A stretch of 60,000 nucleotides of DNA from Takakia lepidozioides (Eukaryota; Streptophyta; Takakiopsida; Takakiales; Takakiaceae), in contig CM060734.1 of assembly GCA_030704615.1 (NCBI GenBank), forward strand, positions 45,588,042-45,648,041, in the 5' to 3' direction. Both the position numbers and the translations under genes were made by a program. Below are positions 34,687 through 45,330 of this stretch, piece by piece. How positions within the stretch are numbered: the first letter of the stretch is position 1; each line of letters starts with the position of its first letter. The notes under the pieces are model-generated. The model was given only the letters and a program-made list of their open reading frames with translations, ran no database searches and was not told the DNA's origin.

Positions 34687-34876
34687 CCTCTTGTGTGTGC
34701 TGCTTGTGTTTGTAGTCAGGTGATGTCGGATTAGTCTGTGAGAACCACCACGGTGTAGCTGAGCAGGCAGAGATGGAAACACGGCCTGTTAAGACCAAGC
34801 TGACTCTCCCAAGAACCTTGTAAACATTAGGAAGAATACCAAATCATGGTACTAACAGGAGCCAAGAGCCCACATT
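34687..34876 (+). repeat. 180-bp direct repeat DR, copy 2
   Basis: Second copy of the direct repeat at 31094-31273, ending at the apparent 5' limit of the retrotransposon that follows. It has a short insertion (CTCTCCCAAG) relative to copy 1. Confidence 0.8.
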
Positions 34877-34901
34877 TTGCATCTGCGATCGGTGTGTGAA
34901 A

Positions 34902-37900
34902 CAAATCCCTCCGCACTCCACAAATCATGCATACACCCTCGCCTTGCCTCGATTGTTCCACAAATCCCTCCGCACTCCAGAAATCACGCATCCTCGCCTT
35001 GCCTCGATGCTTCTCCTCGTCTCACTCCACCATCCATGGCAGTTCGCTCCCCAGAGCAACGAGAGGTGCTGAACACAGCCGCAAACTGCTCCTACTGGAA
35101 GACTTTCTCCTCTTGGAAGACCCCAACGCCAACGTACCCCTACCCCTAGCTCACATGTTCCTGATGCGCACCAGAGTCCAAGCTCCAGACACCAAGTTCA
35201 AGAAGAGTCGTCATCTTCACAACGGTCTTCTTCCACTGCTGATTCCAGGTTCTTCCATTGGCGCCCCACCGACTGAAGAACTCCCATAGTGTCTGTTGAG
35301 CCCTCCCCCGCTGCGTCTCTCAGGTAGGGTTCGAGGTCCCACGCCAGTCACTTCTCCTCCAGGTTCTCCATCCCATTCTCAGCAGCGGCTTCAAGGCAGC
35401 CCAACTCCTCTTGGTCATGAGCCTCTCCACGTGTCTTCTTCTCCAGTTGTGCAGCCTGCATTGCCGACCCTATCACTCTTACCCCAACAGTAGGCGCCTC
35501 TCCCATCAGACCATACCCCATGCCCAGCTTGCGGTCGTCTTTTTGCGCACATCGGAGGGCTCGCGCGACACCAGCGCACGTGTGCGGCTCTTCATCAGTC
35601 CCACACAAATGGTACTTCTCCATTTCAGCCCAGTGTCTTGCACGCGCCACCTCCTGCCTCTGCTTGGCATTGGCTTTCAGCGCTAGATGTTCTGAGCGCA
35701 TTTCAGCTAGGACTGCCAATGCCTCGTCTTTATACAAAAATTCCGGTGGCACTACGTCATGAGGTCCAACTGGCACTCCGTCTACCCTTAGACAGGCTGG
35801 CTCGTGATCCTGATGATATACCAGCATGGTATCTTTTCTTGTTATTTCCTCAGTGGTGTTTGGTTTTGCCCCCTCGTGGCGGTCAGTCAGGGCACAGAGA
35901 GACGCACATCCGTCTTCGCCGTTTTTTATCTGGAGATTGGGAGAGTCTGTAAGATGAGCATCAATTACGGGCACTAGCCCTTGCAGCATGCGTCCCTCTC
36001 GCTTCCTCCACGCAGCCACCCTCATCGGCCCACAAGCGACTTCGTCATAGTCTCATGTTAGGCCGCGTTGGCAAGTATTCACGCGCGGCCAAGGCTTTAG
36101 CACCTTTCTCACTAGCGCCTCCATCACCGGATACTGTCACTGCTCTCGAAGCCCTTCACCCATCAGCTCAGGATATTCTGCCGCTTTTTGTTGAGGACTT
36201 CGAGCCAGACCAGGATCTCAAGCTAGATCGGGAGGTCTTCACTCAGGCCTTCACGCGCAGTCCTCATCTTGCAGCGACAGGTCCTTCCGGTCTCCTGTAT
36301 GAGCACTTACGCGATTGTTTCTCTCCACATGACTCTGCTAGTGGCTTCTCTCAGCTATTTCAAATTTGCTCATTTATTGCTGCTGGCCGTATCCCTGCCC
36401 CAGTGGCCCGTCTCATTGGGGCCTCCAGATTGTTGGCTATGAGCAAACCCTCAGGTACTGGCATCCGCCCTATCGCAGTTGGAGAGGTTCTTTACCGCCT
36501 TGTCAGCCGCTCACTTTGTCTTAAGTTTCGAGATGCCTTCTCCGGACACCTCTTTCCGCACCAGTTCGGGGTCGCCACTCCAGGCGGTTGCGAGGCGATG
36601 GTTCAGGGGATTCGTGCAGCTCTTGATCTTTATCCGGATTGGGTGGTTTTCCAGGTCGACGTCACCAACGCTTTCAACACTATGTCACGAGCGGCTATCT
36701 TTCAGGAGCTCCGTTCAGCTGGAGGAGATTTCCACCAGCTCATTCCGTTTGTTCGATTATTCTATGCATCCACCACTCCCCTATACTACAGTCATCATTC
36801 TCGCCTAGGAGAGTGCTCCATCATTCAGTCCGAGGTTGGGACCCGTCAAGGCGACCCTTTATGATGACCTTTGTTTGCCATGGCTCATGTCCGCGCCCTC
36901 ACGGCTTCTGCACAAGTTCACTCATCTTGTCTTTTTCCGTCGGTGGCAGACGACACGCACATTGTAGGCCCTGCCTCACAGGTACTTTCAGCTTACTGTC
37001 ATTTTGTCACCCAACTCTATGCCGTGGGCCTTTCAGTGCAACCTCGCAAATGTGCGGTGTGGTCTCCGTCCGGTCTCCCTGCAGATTTTGTCCTCCCTGC
37101 TCACTTCATTGCTCTGCCCAATGGCATCAGAATCCTGGGAGTCCCTTTTGGCACCACCCAGTTCACAACGTCCTTCTTGGAAAATGCACTCCACCAAGAT
37201 GCCACCCACGTCGATCTCCTTCCTAGGCTCGGAGATGTATAGGTAGCATATGGAATCTTGACCAAATGTTTCCTTCAGCGTCCCTCATATCTCTTGCGCA
37301 CTGTTCCACCCAGCCCAGATTTCCTATACCTCTTATCTGGGTTTGATACTACCATGATAACTATCTTCGGGAGATTGTTAGGACCAGGAGCTCTGGAGGG
37401 TGCTCAGGGACTTTTGCCACGACAGCAAGCTACCTTGCCCGTCTCTTCCGGTGGTGTGGATCTTTTGTCCACTGTCACTACCGCCCCGTCAGCTTTCCTC
37501 GGCAGTTGGGCATTGGTGGCGCCAGCCCTCGCTTCACGATTTCTCTGTGACCATCGTCCCATCCTTATGGACGCCATTGCACATGTCGATAGTGACATTT
37601 TACCCTTCCAGCAACATCTCCGCTCTGCACGAAATCTTCTTCCGACACCGGCGCGAGCATGTCTACCACCATTTGAGCAGTTGGTTGCTCAAGGCCTCGA
37701 CCATCTTCAAGAGTCCATTTCTAAGCGCGTGCACCGTCATTCCTTTTCCGGCATGCTCTCAAGTGCTTCTTCTGAGTTGCATCGAGCCCGACTTCTATCA
37801 TGCGCAGGACCCGGAGCAGGGGCATGGTTGACAGCACGACCCACTATCGCACATTTTTGCCTCTCATCCCCTATTTTCACTACTGTGCTCCGCCTTCGAC

Positions 37901-38790
37901 TCGGTTTGCCTCATCCTTCGGCATTGGGTCTTCTGTCTTCAGCCTATCGATGACCTTGCCATCCATCTCCTCCGCTGTCCATGTGGCGGTGAGCGCACTG
38001 CGACTCATGATATGGTTCGCGATGCGGTGGCATCTATTGCTCGGGAGGCAGGGTATCATGTACTGCGTGAGCAACCACATCTACGACCCACGCTCACGTC
38101 CCACTCTACACGCCGCCGTGTTGACATCGTCCTATCTAGAGATGGTTTGCGTACCTTAGCAGATGTCGTTCTCGCCGACCCCACTCGAGCGGATCTGCTA
38201 TCTCGCACAGCTACCACACCAGGCACGGCAGCCACTATAGCAGCCCAGGCCAAGGAGCGCGACTACAGCGATCGTCACCCCACCGACACATTTCTTCCAC
38301 TGGCGGTCGAAATATTTGGCTCATTGCACCGGCACTTCGACGATTTCCTGCGGACATGTGTACATCATGCAGCCAAGAGCGGGTCCGCTGGCATCCCACA
38401 TGCCTCCGTCCTTGTCGCCTACTATCGACAACGTGTTTCAGTTGCTTTGCAGAGAGCACAAACCATCTCTATTTTGCATCGGGCTGATGTGGCTAGCTCC
38501 GCGTCATCTCGTCTTCCGACTTTGCCTGACACTTTGCCTATCTCCTTGCCTGATCTCCTCCAGGTTGTTGGCTGGGAGGGTCGCTCTGCTCGAGTAGTTT
38601 ACTATAGCTTCTGTTTTCGTCGCTGGTTGAGTAGCTTACTATAGCTTTTGTTTTTTTCTCTAGCTGAGTAGCTTACTACAGCTTTTTGTTTTCTTCTCTT
38701 GTTTCTTGTTCCCCCCGCCCCCCCCTTTTTTGAACTTCACATCATATGCACGTTCACCCATTGTACATGTTGTAAATAAAGTCTTAGAGG
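34902..38790 (+). mobile_element. Non-LTR retrotransposon with restriction-like endonuclease
   Basis: The element opens with two tandem ~59-bp units (CAAATCCCTCCGCACTCCA, at 34902 and 34961). It carries one long open reading region and ends in a 3' UTR with three GAGTAGCTTACTATAGCTTTTG-like units (about 38595-38690), a C/T-rich run and an AATAAAG signal near 38776. No target-site duplication was identified, so both limits are approximate. The order zinc finger, reverse transcriptase, zinc knuckle, restriction-like endonuclease is that of R2/NeSL-type elements, which are uncommon in plants. Confidence 0.75.
34927..38644 (+). pseudogene. Retrotransposon ORF: zinc finger, RT, RLE endonuclease
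   Basis: One frame runs from 34927 to about 37953, interrupted only by stops at 35287, 35491, 35950, 36862/36865 and 37240. A single frameshift near 37950 leads into the last frame, ending at 38644. A C2HC finger CPACGRLFAHIGGLARH lies at 35521. The RT domain has GIRPIAVGEVLYR (about 36459), motif A VFQVDVTNAFN (36651), motif B RQGDPL (36844) and motif C VADDTHIVG (36943). After the shift come a Cys/His knuckle (RCPCGGERTATHD) and an endonuclease-like RRVDIVL...LADVVLADP (about 38112-38180). The intact protein would nick target DNA and prime reverse transcription. So few lesions suggest a young copy. Confidence 0.82.
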
Positions 38791-38799
38791 GTTTCATCA

Positions 38800-40542
38800 T
38801 AGAAAGAGACCTTACATATTTTTACATTAAAAGTTTGATGGAGGGCGCTTGCTCCAATGACATGTCGGAATATGAATGATGGAACTCCTAGAGCCTGGCC
38901 CACATATTATTGTTTCCCTGACCGAAAATCTTTGAGGTACATGGAAATTGCGTGAAGAAGGTTGACCGATGTTGGAGGATCTAGAGTCACAAGCTTGATC
39001 ACACGAAACACAAAGTTAGGTGCAATTCCGTTCCGAGAGCGCTCGAAATCTGAAAACAATCGGCCAGTCACAGGATGCCAACCATTTCGACTTTGGGTTA
39101 CACGGAAATGCACTCATTATCCAATACTTATTACACAGATGCAAGCAAGAGAATCAGACTCCTTCAATTGTGACCTTCGTTGCCACACCTGGCTGTTTAC
39201 AAAAATAACACATACGCCGTGCATTTGTGTGTGTGTGAGAGAGAGAGAGAGATTCTACTTCGAGCTGACAAATTAGTGACCAAAAACAGTTGGAAAAGCG
39301 AAAGATTGCAGCCTGATTTCACCTGAAACTAGCAACACTGAAGAGAAGTCGAAGGAGGGGCTGCGGGCACCTTGGCAACATGGCGATGGTTAATCCAACC
39401 TTCAACGGCTGCTCTGTAAGTGCGTGCATTCTGTGTATTTTTTGATGGCGTGAGAAGGAGTCCTGTAATTCGACAAGGCATTCTCATACTAGCTTTCAGT
39501 GTAAACCTGGATCGAGTGGTAAGATAAACCAGCTCCAATGCAATGGCTATGTGGCTACACTTAGTTTCTTTCTCTTTCCTCTCATTCCACTATGAAGACT
39601 AGCGGGTTGTGGAAATAAAGTGCAACAGATTGATGAACGTGAGAGTAGGGAAGGAAGCCAGAAACGGGGAATTGTGGAGCTTACAGTAGAAAGCAGGCAA
39701 ACTCAACCACAAAGGGCTGTATGCACCGAGCACAGACTGCATACGTCGAGAGAAAAAGAGAAGGACGCATATTTCAGTTGGATATGTGTAGATGCTGAAC
39801 GCTTTGGCAAGTTGCTCGCTGGTCTTTAGCATTCTAGAAGTTCACTGCTGTCCTGAATTTGCAACAGATGGTTTTCATTATCGTGGTGATGCAATGTAAG
39901 GTTGCAAGAGGGGGAATTGGGTGTGATCATTCTCATCCTAGAAGTGGAGGTCATTGTAGGGCTGCCAGGTAAAGTTAAGTCTATATCTAGATGTTGCCAC
40001 TTCTCACAAGCCAGTTGTCACTACTTTTTGCATCTACACCCTCCCCTGTAATCTGATCATGGAAATAAACTTCATCTGATCTGTGTTGTGTGACTGACAT
40101 GCATTCAATGTATATTGCCTTTACGTTTCTTGCAATTGATGTGATGGTGGCAGCTGATTCCCTGTGGGCTTGCTGAAGCATGCGTCCATGAATACCCTGG
40201 TGGTCCTTATGATTGTAACTGGTCTGAGGTTGGTCTCTCACAACTCTGACCTAGAAGGGTAGAATTCAGTGGGGTTACTTGTAGCAAGAATTTGCTTTGT
40301 AGTCTCAGAGGTGGATTGGCAAGCTGAGATTCTTTCTAATGGTGTTTTGGAGGAGTTCAGAAGATAGGTTGGAGGACATTTGTTCTCATAATTGCTGAGG
40401 TAGTTGTCCGTGCCCCCCAATATGTATATCATCAACTTCTTTTTATGGGAGTGCAAACAAGCATGTTACCTTAAAGAGCTTATTCCAATTCACATCATTT
40501 GAGGTTTTTCTTATTCACCTAATCATGTGATAGTGGGGCAAG
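38800..40542. other. Intergenic region upstream of the ankyrin gene
   Basis: No firm gene is seen. An ATG at 39379 in good context (AACATGGCG) precedes a donor (TCT|GTAAGTGCG), and a possible small exon follows at 39500-39518. These could be 5' exons of the ankyrin gene or chance. A GT/GA microsatellite lies at about 39228-39252. Confidence 0.35.
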
Positions 40543-43500
40543 ATGGCTTCGTGCAAAACAACAACACCCAGATGTGTTTGGAAACAAGGGTATATTCGAA
40601 GGGGCCCTGTCCATGTTGGTCAACACAGCCCCACTTCAACAGAAGAACTGAAGAGGTGGGTTGGTCCAGGTCAGGTCACAAGTGCAGTTTGTCTCGTGGA
40701 GCAATGTATTTGGCTCGTTGATTGATGTAGTGTATTGAAGTATGCCAGAGATCCTTCCTAGTCAGATGAACAATGCAACTGTATGGGTTCAGATCACAAA
40801 AAGCACTGAGGACTGGCTGTTCAATTCATTAAGTGGTGGTGAATATACTTTTCTTTGATGTGATGCTTCTGGAACTTCAGCCTATCAAAGTTGAACTCTG
40901 ACAGGAAAGGGGATGGATTTCGATCATCAGTCTGCCAGATTCTCAGGATGATGAGGGTGAGTTTGTAGAGAGCTTCACAATTGAGGATGGGACTTTTGAG
41001 GAAACGTTCCCATCAATACGGGACGCCATTACCGAAGAGAAGGGACCAGACGATAGATTCAGTTTGATACCTGAGGAATGGAGGCTACTGCAGGAGGAGC
41101 TGCAGGAGGAGCTGACCATGACCAAAGAAGAGCAAAAGAGAGAGGCCAGAAACGCACTGGAAGTAAGGGCTGAAAGAATTGAGAACCAGAGAAGGCTCAA
41201 TCTTCTCAAGCGAGATGCTGGGCATGAAGCATACCGCCGACGGTTTTTCCCTAGGGTACTTCTTTGGGAAGATGAGAGCAAAAACGATAAGGAACAGGAG
41301 GATGAGTGGGGTGGAAATCCTGCCAAGAATACATACGACTCGAACATGGATGCAATGGGTGAGTTTATACACCAGACATTTGACAAACGTCTGTTGATGA
41401 CATATGTTGGTAACAATCTTTCTAAGACATAGTTGGGAAAGCAGAGGTGAGACATCCTGTGCGCTTGCAACGGGCCATACCAAGGAATCCACGGCTTGCA
41501 CTTGGTGATGCTACCTTTGAGGATGTAGCGAGATGGTTTCAAGACGACTGTGAAGACTCTGAAGAAAAGCCGTCCTGCTTGGGGGGAAATGGCAAGGAAG
41601 TTAAAGTAAGCTCTGAATTCTGCTTTCTACAGAAACTTCTACTGGAATTGGAGGTGCTTTTGTGCTAGCTCCATATTTCTTACCCTGTTGACTAGGAGGA
41701 AAAGCAATGAGTGAGTGAGAGGGGAGTTGTGTGGTACTTGTCATCTGGTTACTGCCTGGGTGTAACAAATTAGTTACGCTGTGGTACTGTGCTCATACAG
41801 CTTGTATCGCCCTCCCTTGTCTTCCCATATTCATAGTTGCTTTCAGTCATCCTTGTTGGCAAGTTACCCTTAACACAGACGTACAATCATTTTCTCTGAA
41901 ATTGGAAGTGCTATTGTATGTTTGACCAGAATTTGTACTAATCTGTCTATGAAACTGCTGTTCTGAGTTGTAGGAGCTATCAGTTCCACAGCTTCTGTCA
42001 GCTGAAGAAAAAGCAATGCTGGAAAGCCCGGACGTCAACCTTGCCAGAATCTCTTCAGTGAGTAACTTCTGATACACACTGCTCCAGCGTGGATTCCTGC
42101 CAGTTGGTCCAAGTTTTTCCCACCATGCTGCTGTCCATTTTGGTTGTACTAAACAGTTGTATTTGTGGGGAATGCAGGAGAATTGGACTCCATTACACAC
42201 ACTAGCAGCATCAGGGCAGATCAATCTTGTGAACCAGCTTTTGAGGCTCGGTGCAGATGTGAATGCTATAGACATGGTATGTATAATGCAAGAAGACTGT
42301 CAATGCCCAAGAGAAAATATATAATGGTTGAAGGTTGGGTTGCACAGATGTCTGTAAGGCACCACAATGCTGAAGGACCGGTTTTTATTTAAGGCAATGT
42401 TGCAACCTTGTTGCCCCGGTTATGGCAATTAGAACGTGTCCACCTTCCCAATGGAAGCAGTAGCCTGGTTTGGGGTGAAGTGGTTTAGGATTGCTTTGCC
42501 TTCATAAAAATGCGGAGTCCATGCCTTCTCTATTAGTCAAAGTCTTCGGTATGATTTCATTACTCGGTAACTAGGGTCAATACTGGCTCCCTGCTGATGA
42601 CAGCACACTAGCTATCATAAGAACTTCCACTTTTTAGTTACAGCCATTAGATGCCTTAATACTACGTGCCCAACTGCCCAGTCATCATAGGCCTGGTTAC
42701 CCTAGTTGGCTTCAAAGGTCTGGAAAGGGGCTGCAGGATGTTTGACTGCTTGACAGTTCCTACAAATGTCGCATCATTGCTGTGTACATCATCCTCTATT
42801 TCTAAAGAGTACCTAAGAGTTCATTTATCAAAGAGGAAGGAACCAAGGTTTTCTGAATTCAAAGACAACAAGGATGGATTTTTTCCAGGATGGCATGACA
42901 GCTTTGCACTGGGCTGTGCTCCACGGGCGAGAATCCATGGCTAACCACCTTCTTAAAGCTGGTGCAAATGTGCAGGCCACAGACATGGTAAGTTCTGCTC
43001 TCAACTGGCTTTCTTCCGTATTTGTCAGTTGACATGTACACTCTATATTCTCTATCTCCTCATGAAGGCAGGCCCTTTGTGGCTCTGTCAGGCTTACTCA
43101 CTTGTGTCTCCAGCCAATATTGACCTGGGTTCAACTGCAGGCTGGTGCTACAGCGTTGCATTATGCAGTACAGACAGCCAATGGTACCTTAATCAAACTC
43201 TTGATCCAGCACCGTATCAATGTCAACTCATGTGATAATGTGAGACTTCTTGGCCTTACTCATCTCATCACCTGCACAGAGAGAGCACAGGGGAAGGGGA
43301 GGAAGATGGTAGGTATTTCCAAGTTTTCCACTTGTATGGAGTTCTTATGATTAATGAAGGGGTGCAAATACTAATCTGGAAACGACCCACGACCAGATGC
43401 TCCGTGTCAGTGTCATGCTAACAGACAAACCTGTAGAGTTCCAAGGCAGGGGGGTCCCCATGAAAACCTAACTTCACTAAACGTAGTAATATGATTGTAA

Positions 43501-44264
43501 AGGGACTGCATATCAGGATGCAAAGAAGAGAGCTAGAAGCCCACAGGACATGTCTGCGGCAGAGTTGAAGGTGCAAAGATTGGTGGATCTTGGGTTTGAT
43601 CGTGCAGCAGTTCTCCATGCCCTCGCTCTCTTCAAGGGAAATGAAGAGCAAGCTGCTAGCTATCTATTTGGAGGCTAATGATGGCTTAAGCTGTGCATCA
43701 TTCTTAGAAGCGAGGCTTTCTAGACAGCCCGCTTTGCAGAAGAGTTTCAATCTACAATTGAATTTTGTGTAATTCCTGGATAGAAAAATAAATGCATGGA
43801 GACTCCCGTGGATTGGTGTGCCAAAGAAATTTCCTGTAAAGGCACCATTGAAAAGCTCCACAATCATTCATCAACACATTTTAGACATTTCATTGTTTTG
43901 TGGGTGCACAGGATGGATGGACACCACTCCATGTAGCTGTGCAAAGTGGAAGATCGGACATTGTGAAGCTTTTGCTTGAGTGTGGCGCTGCGATCACTCT
44001 TGCAAACAAGGTATTCTTACGCAGTGAATGGAGGGTCTAAGAGAGTAGATGGGGAAGATGAATAGGGCAGGTGTGAGCAATTCTCAGATGATTGTCCTTG
44101 TCTTTGGTCCTCTTAGACCCTATGCACTGTGGAAAGACAAGAACTGACAAGTTTTTGCCCATGTTTTGTGGCAGGATGGCAACACACCAGTCGATATGGC
44201 GGTGTCATATAGCCTGGGTTTTGGATTCTCCAATATATATGATCTGCTGAAAACACGCAGTTAG
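40543..44264 (+). CDS. Chloroplast-type ankyrin protein (EMB506/AKRP-like)
   Basis: The confident exons are: acidic/Lys-rich part up to 41358, 41433-41605, 41974-42057, 42178-42276, 42889-42987, 43141-43239, 43912-44010 and 44175-44264. All have GT/AG borders and matching phase. Five ankyrin repeats follow: [73 protein letters not shown] and [11 protein letters not shown]...YDLLK. Each repeat is one 33-codon exon. Order, acidic N-terminal half and the DLLK end match Arabidopsis EMB506/AKRP, needed for chloroplast development and embryogenesis. The start is uncertain: an ATGGCTTCG at 40543 begins a transit-peptide-like [16 protein letters not shown], but its splice to the [12 protein letters not shown] exon (about 40911) is not proven. 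An intron hosts a foreign UBA exon. Confidence 0.8.
42405..42530 (+). repeat. SINE body fragment
   Basis: GTGTCCACCTTCCCAATGGAAGCAGTAGCC and the following ~60 bp match the 3' body of the tRNA-headed element at 44461, with about one mismatch in five. The tRNA-like head is missing or degraded. It lies in an ankyrin-gene intron. Confidence 0.55.
43517..43678 (+). pseudogene. DDI1-type UBA exon inside an ankyrin-gene intron
   Basis: After an acceptor-like TATCAG|GATGC, a 54-codon frame reads [20 protein letters not shown] and [20 protein letters not shown], then [13 protein letters not shown] and TAA. This matches the C-terminal ubiquitin-associated domain of DDI1, a proteasome shuttle with an aspartyl-protease domain; that domain and the ubiquitin-like domain are absent. 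It sits in the intron between the third and fourth ankyrin-repeat exons, same strand. I infer a captured terminal exon. If its acceptor were used, it would end the ankyrin protein early with a UBA tail. Confidence 0.7.
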
Positions 44265-44460
44265 GTGTGATTGGACAAACAAACTCTTTACCAGAGAAAA
44301 CATTGGCAGACTGCTTGGCAAAGACAAGCAGCATGAGTCAGTAAATAGTTGATGAAAGAGCATTAGCACTCCTCCAGAAGGGTACTTGTGAATTTAGGAT
44401 ACTCTTCCCCTGCCTGCTTTTCTCAGTTTCTTGGATGTGTGTATGGACAACAAAACAACC

Positions 44461-44640
44461 AACATGTAGCCCATTGGTAAGGGCATATACCCTCTTGGTT
44501 GTGGGTTCAAACCACCCTGTTGGTTGTTACAAGGGTGTCCACCTTCCTACCGGAAGGCAGTAGCCCTACTGGGTCAAGTGACACCATAAGTTACTCTTGC
44601 TTCGGCAGTGCGCCCACCTTTTTTTTTAATGGACAACGAG
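44461..44640 (+). repeat. tRNA-derived SINE
   Basis: A box-like TAGCCCATTGGTAAGGGC and B box-like GTGGGTTCAAACCACCC lie about 25 bp apart, then the body GTGTCCACCTTCCTACCGGA and a terminal T-run at about 44629. The body is shared with 42405-42530. Head, body and T-rich tail fit a plant SINE. Confidence 0.65.
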
Positions 44641-44859
44641 AGGTCACATTGTACAACGTAAGAATCATAACTTGCATGTCGGTGTCAGCATTTAGCTGAT
44701 CTCTGAATTGGAGGGAAGTTGGCGAACATCAAGGAGTTGGGAACAAAAAACAGCGCCCACCTTGTAAGAGGGTTGGACTGCAGAGCGAAGAAGATGGAGA
44801 CCACAAGAAGGACAAACACGGGACAGAAGAGTATAAATGAGACAAAACGTAAAGGTATT

Positions 44860-45035
44860 ATAAAGGTATTATTTCAGTTCTAGCGACGACCGAAGGTCGG
44901 AAGCTAGTTTAGCGTAGAGCAGGAATAGGGTGCCAAAGTGCCACGTTTTTGTCGCCACGTCATCGTTGCCACGTTTCATCGCCACGTTTCGTCGCCACGT
45001 TTCGTCGCCAAATTCTGTCGAGTCTGCCCGAACTG
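44860..45035 (-). repeat. Dispersed repeat R1, copy 3
   Basis: The sequence TTCTAGCGACGACCGAAGGT then CGGAAGCTAGTTTAGCGTAG matches 49.72 kb and the reverse complement of 31.66 kb. It leads into about five units of a ~15-bp CGTCGCCACGTTT minisatellite. Confidence 0.65.
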
Positions 45036-45330
45036 CCCGAACTTGTCACTCACGCGCTCGCCCTGCCGCTTCTTTCTCGCTCGCTGTCTCTGTGCGCGTC
45101 TGCCTTTGTGCGCTAGGTGTGGTTGCTGGAATCATGTGGTGTGGAGGGATAGCACCAACAATGCACGAGAAATTCACAACGAGGAGGAGAAGAAGCATTT
45201 GGAGGGGGGGAGGTCACATTAATCTGAAAGTGAAGGGTTAGGTAATGGAAGCCCATGGCATTTTTGTAGAGTTTGTTTCCCTGTTGGCCTTGAAGTTGTT
45301 AGGATCGTAGAGAATGGCACTTCTGGGCAT

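Noticed and set aside
35348-36025. 225-codon minus-strand frame as a gene
   Set aside because: It is antisense to the zinc-finger part of the retrotransposon, whose plus-strand frame carries conserved motifs.
40943-41542. 199-codon minus-strand Ser-rich frame
   Set aside because: It is antisense to the acidic exons of the ankyrin gene, which have splice sites and phase support.
44881-44915. Helitron 3' end (hairpin CGACCGAAGGTCG followed by CTAG)
   Set aside because: Only three bases separate hairpin and CTAG, and homology among copies continues past CTAG, so it is internal to a longer repeat.
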